DNA of 5,732 bases, from NCBI GenBank assembly GCA_017417085.1, contig JAFPZV010000049.1:1-5732 (forward strand), in the 5' to 3' direction. The notes beneath the pieces were generated by a model that was given only the letters and a program-made list of their open reading frames with translations, was not told the DNA's origin and did no database searches. Source of the stretch: Deltaproteobacteria bacterium (GTDB taxonomy: Bacteria; Desulfobacterota; Desulfuromonadia; Desulfuromonadales; JAAYDE01). Position numbers and translations under genes: made by a program. This document shows positions 5,111 through 5,732 of this stretch, in pieces (the first letter of the stretch is position 1; every line of letters begins with the position of its first letter).

Positions 5111-5732
5111 GAGCCGATCCGGATGCCGAGCTGCTCCGAGCCCCAGGCCCCCAGATCCGGCCAACGCCCCAAAATATCGGTAGCGCCTTCGAATTCGTCC
5201 GCCACTTCGTTGATGCCGGCAAAATCCACGCCGGATCCGCGCGCAGCCGCCAGATCGCCGCGGCCGTCGGCAAGAAACAGGCAGTCCGCGGCGGACAAAC
5301 CGCACTCGTCGAGCATTCGCGCCAACGACTGCGTCTTGGGCCAGTCGCCGCCCCCGCGGACGATATCCAGCAGGGTGTCCAGACCGCGTCTTTTCAGCAC
5401 TTCGGCAAGCTGGGCCGGCGGCGTGTTGGAAAGCGCCGCCCGCACCTTCCCCGCCCTGCCCAGATGCTCAAGCACCTCGCGGCAGCCGCGCCCCAGGGGA
5501 GCCATCAGCATGCTGTCACGTGAAAGTTCCCGGAAACGTTCCCAGCGCAGTTCGAACTCCCCCTCCCGAAACGGGCGTCCGATTACTTCCTCCTGCACAC
5601 GGCGGATCTTGGTGCCTCGATCGAGACCACTCATGACGGCGTACAGATCGATGATCCGTTGCTGTACGGCTTCATCGGCGGTAAAGGCCGCCGCCAGTGC
5701 GCGCGCGTTTCCCTCGTTGGAGAGAAAGAGCA
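5107..5732 (-). CDS. HAD-superfamily hydrolase, 5' truncated by the window edge (phosphoglycolate-phosphatase-like)
   Basis: A predicted cytoplasmic phosphatase. The frame is open from the window edge to TGA at 5109-5107, giving 207 visible residues; ATG 5634 is internal, because the open frame upstream of it still reads like the family (LFLSNEGNARALAAAF). By comparison with HAD enzymes that start D-x-D-G-V-L-F-D-S-N, only about 10-15 residues, including the catalytic Asp motif I, lie outside the window. An alpha-helical cap follows (to about base 5490). Motif II is ALSNTP (Ser, near 5430), motif III the Lys of DWPKTQS (near 5340), and motif IV is LADGRGD (near 5270), with A-D in place of the common G-D but both acidic residues kept. 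The substrate is unknown. Probably co-transcribed with the FKBP gene 83 bases downstream. Confidence 0.85.
   Translation of the reverse strand, partial: LFLSNEGNARALAAAFTADEAVQQRIIDLYAVMSGLDRGTKIRRVQEEVIGRPFREGEFELRWERFRELSRDSMLMAPLGRGCREVLEHLGRAGKVRAALSNTPPAQLAEVLKRRGLDTLLDIVRGGGDWPKTQSLARMLDECGLSAADCLFLADGRGDLAAARGSGVDFAGINEVADEFEGATDILGRWPDLGAWGSEQLGIRIGS

Noticed and set aside
5634..5634. ATG at 5634-5632 as the true start of the HAD hydrolase
   Set aside because: The frame is open to the window edge with family-like sequence before it, and starting here would remove the catalytic motif I and part of the cap domain.

Overview
The window looks like ordinary chromosomal DNA from a Gram-negative bacterium. 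An outer-membrane-type lipoprotein signal, a Sec-exported peptidoglycan enzyme and moderately high GC coding with A-rich gaps between genes support this. By general feel (short dense transcription units, A/T-rich leaders, L,D-transpeptidase plus SlyD-like FKBP) a deltaproteobacterium such as a Desulfuromonas/Geobacter/Pelobacter relative is plausible. That placement is an inference and no single marker proves it. No tRNA, rRNA, CRISPR array, insertion sequence or phage gene was found.

Layout. Left block, plus strand, 1-2119: the 3' end of a dipeptide/oligopeptide ABC transporter permease, then mutM (Fpg DNA glycosylase), a YkuD-fold L,D-transpeptidase lipoprotein, and a 115-residue protein of unknown function. 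Gaps are 23, 39 (or an ATGA overlap if an upstream start is used) and 70 bases, so one transcript is likely. It ends at a strong intrinsic terminator (2141-2180) that also serves the convergent gene. Centre: an EamA/DMT-type ten-helix transporter on the minus strand (2183-3073), a divergent 225-base promoter region (3074-3298), and a plus-strand D,D-carboxypeptidase of peptidase family S11 (3299-4498) with a long polybasic linker. Right block, minus strand: a 5'-truncated HAD-superfamily hydrolase (from the window edge to 5107) followed after 83 bases by a SlyD-like FKBP peptidyl-prolyl isomerase (5023-4592). A second bidirectional terminator (4524-4569) separates it from the carboxypeptidase.

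How the genes relate. Two peptidoglycan-tailoring enzymes lie within 2 kb. A D,D-carboxypeptidase converts pentapeptide stems to tetrapeptides, and L,D-transpeptidases use tetrapeptides as acyl donors, so they could act in sequence, although they belong to different transcription units. MutM (oxidative DNA repair), the drug/metabolite transporter, the HAD phosphatase and the FKBP chaperone look like housekeeping genes without an obvious shared pathway. No previously undescribed multi-gene system could be supported. The most unusual signals are a near-identical hairpin built around the TGA stop codon of two unrelated genes on opposite strands, an acid-free polycationic linker in the carboxypeptidase, and the uncharacterised 115-residue protein.
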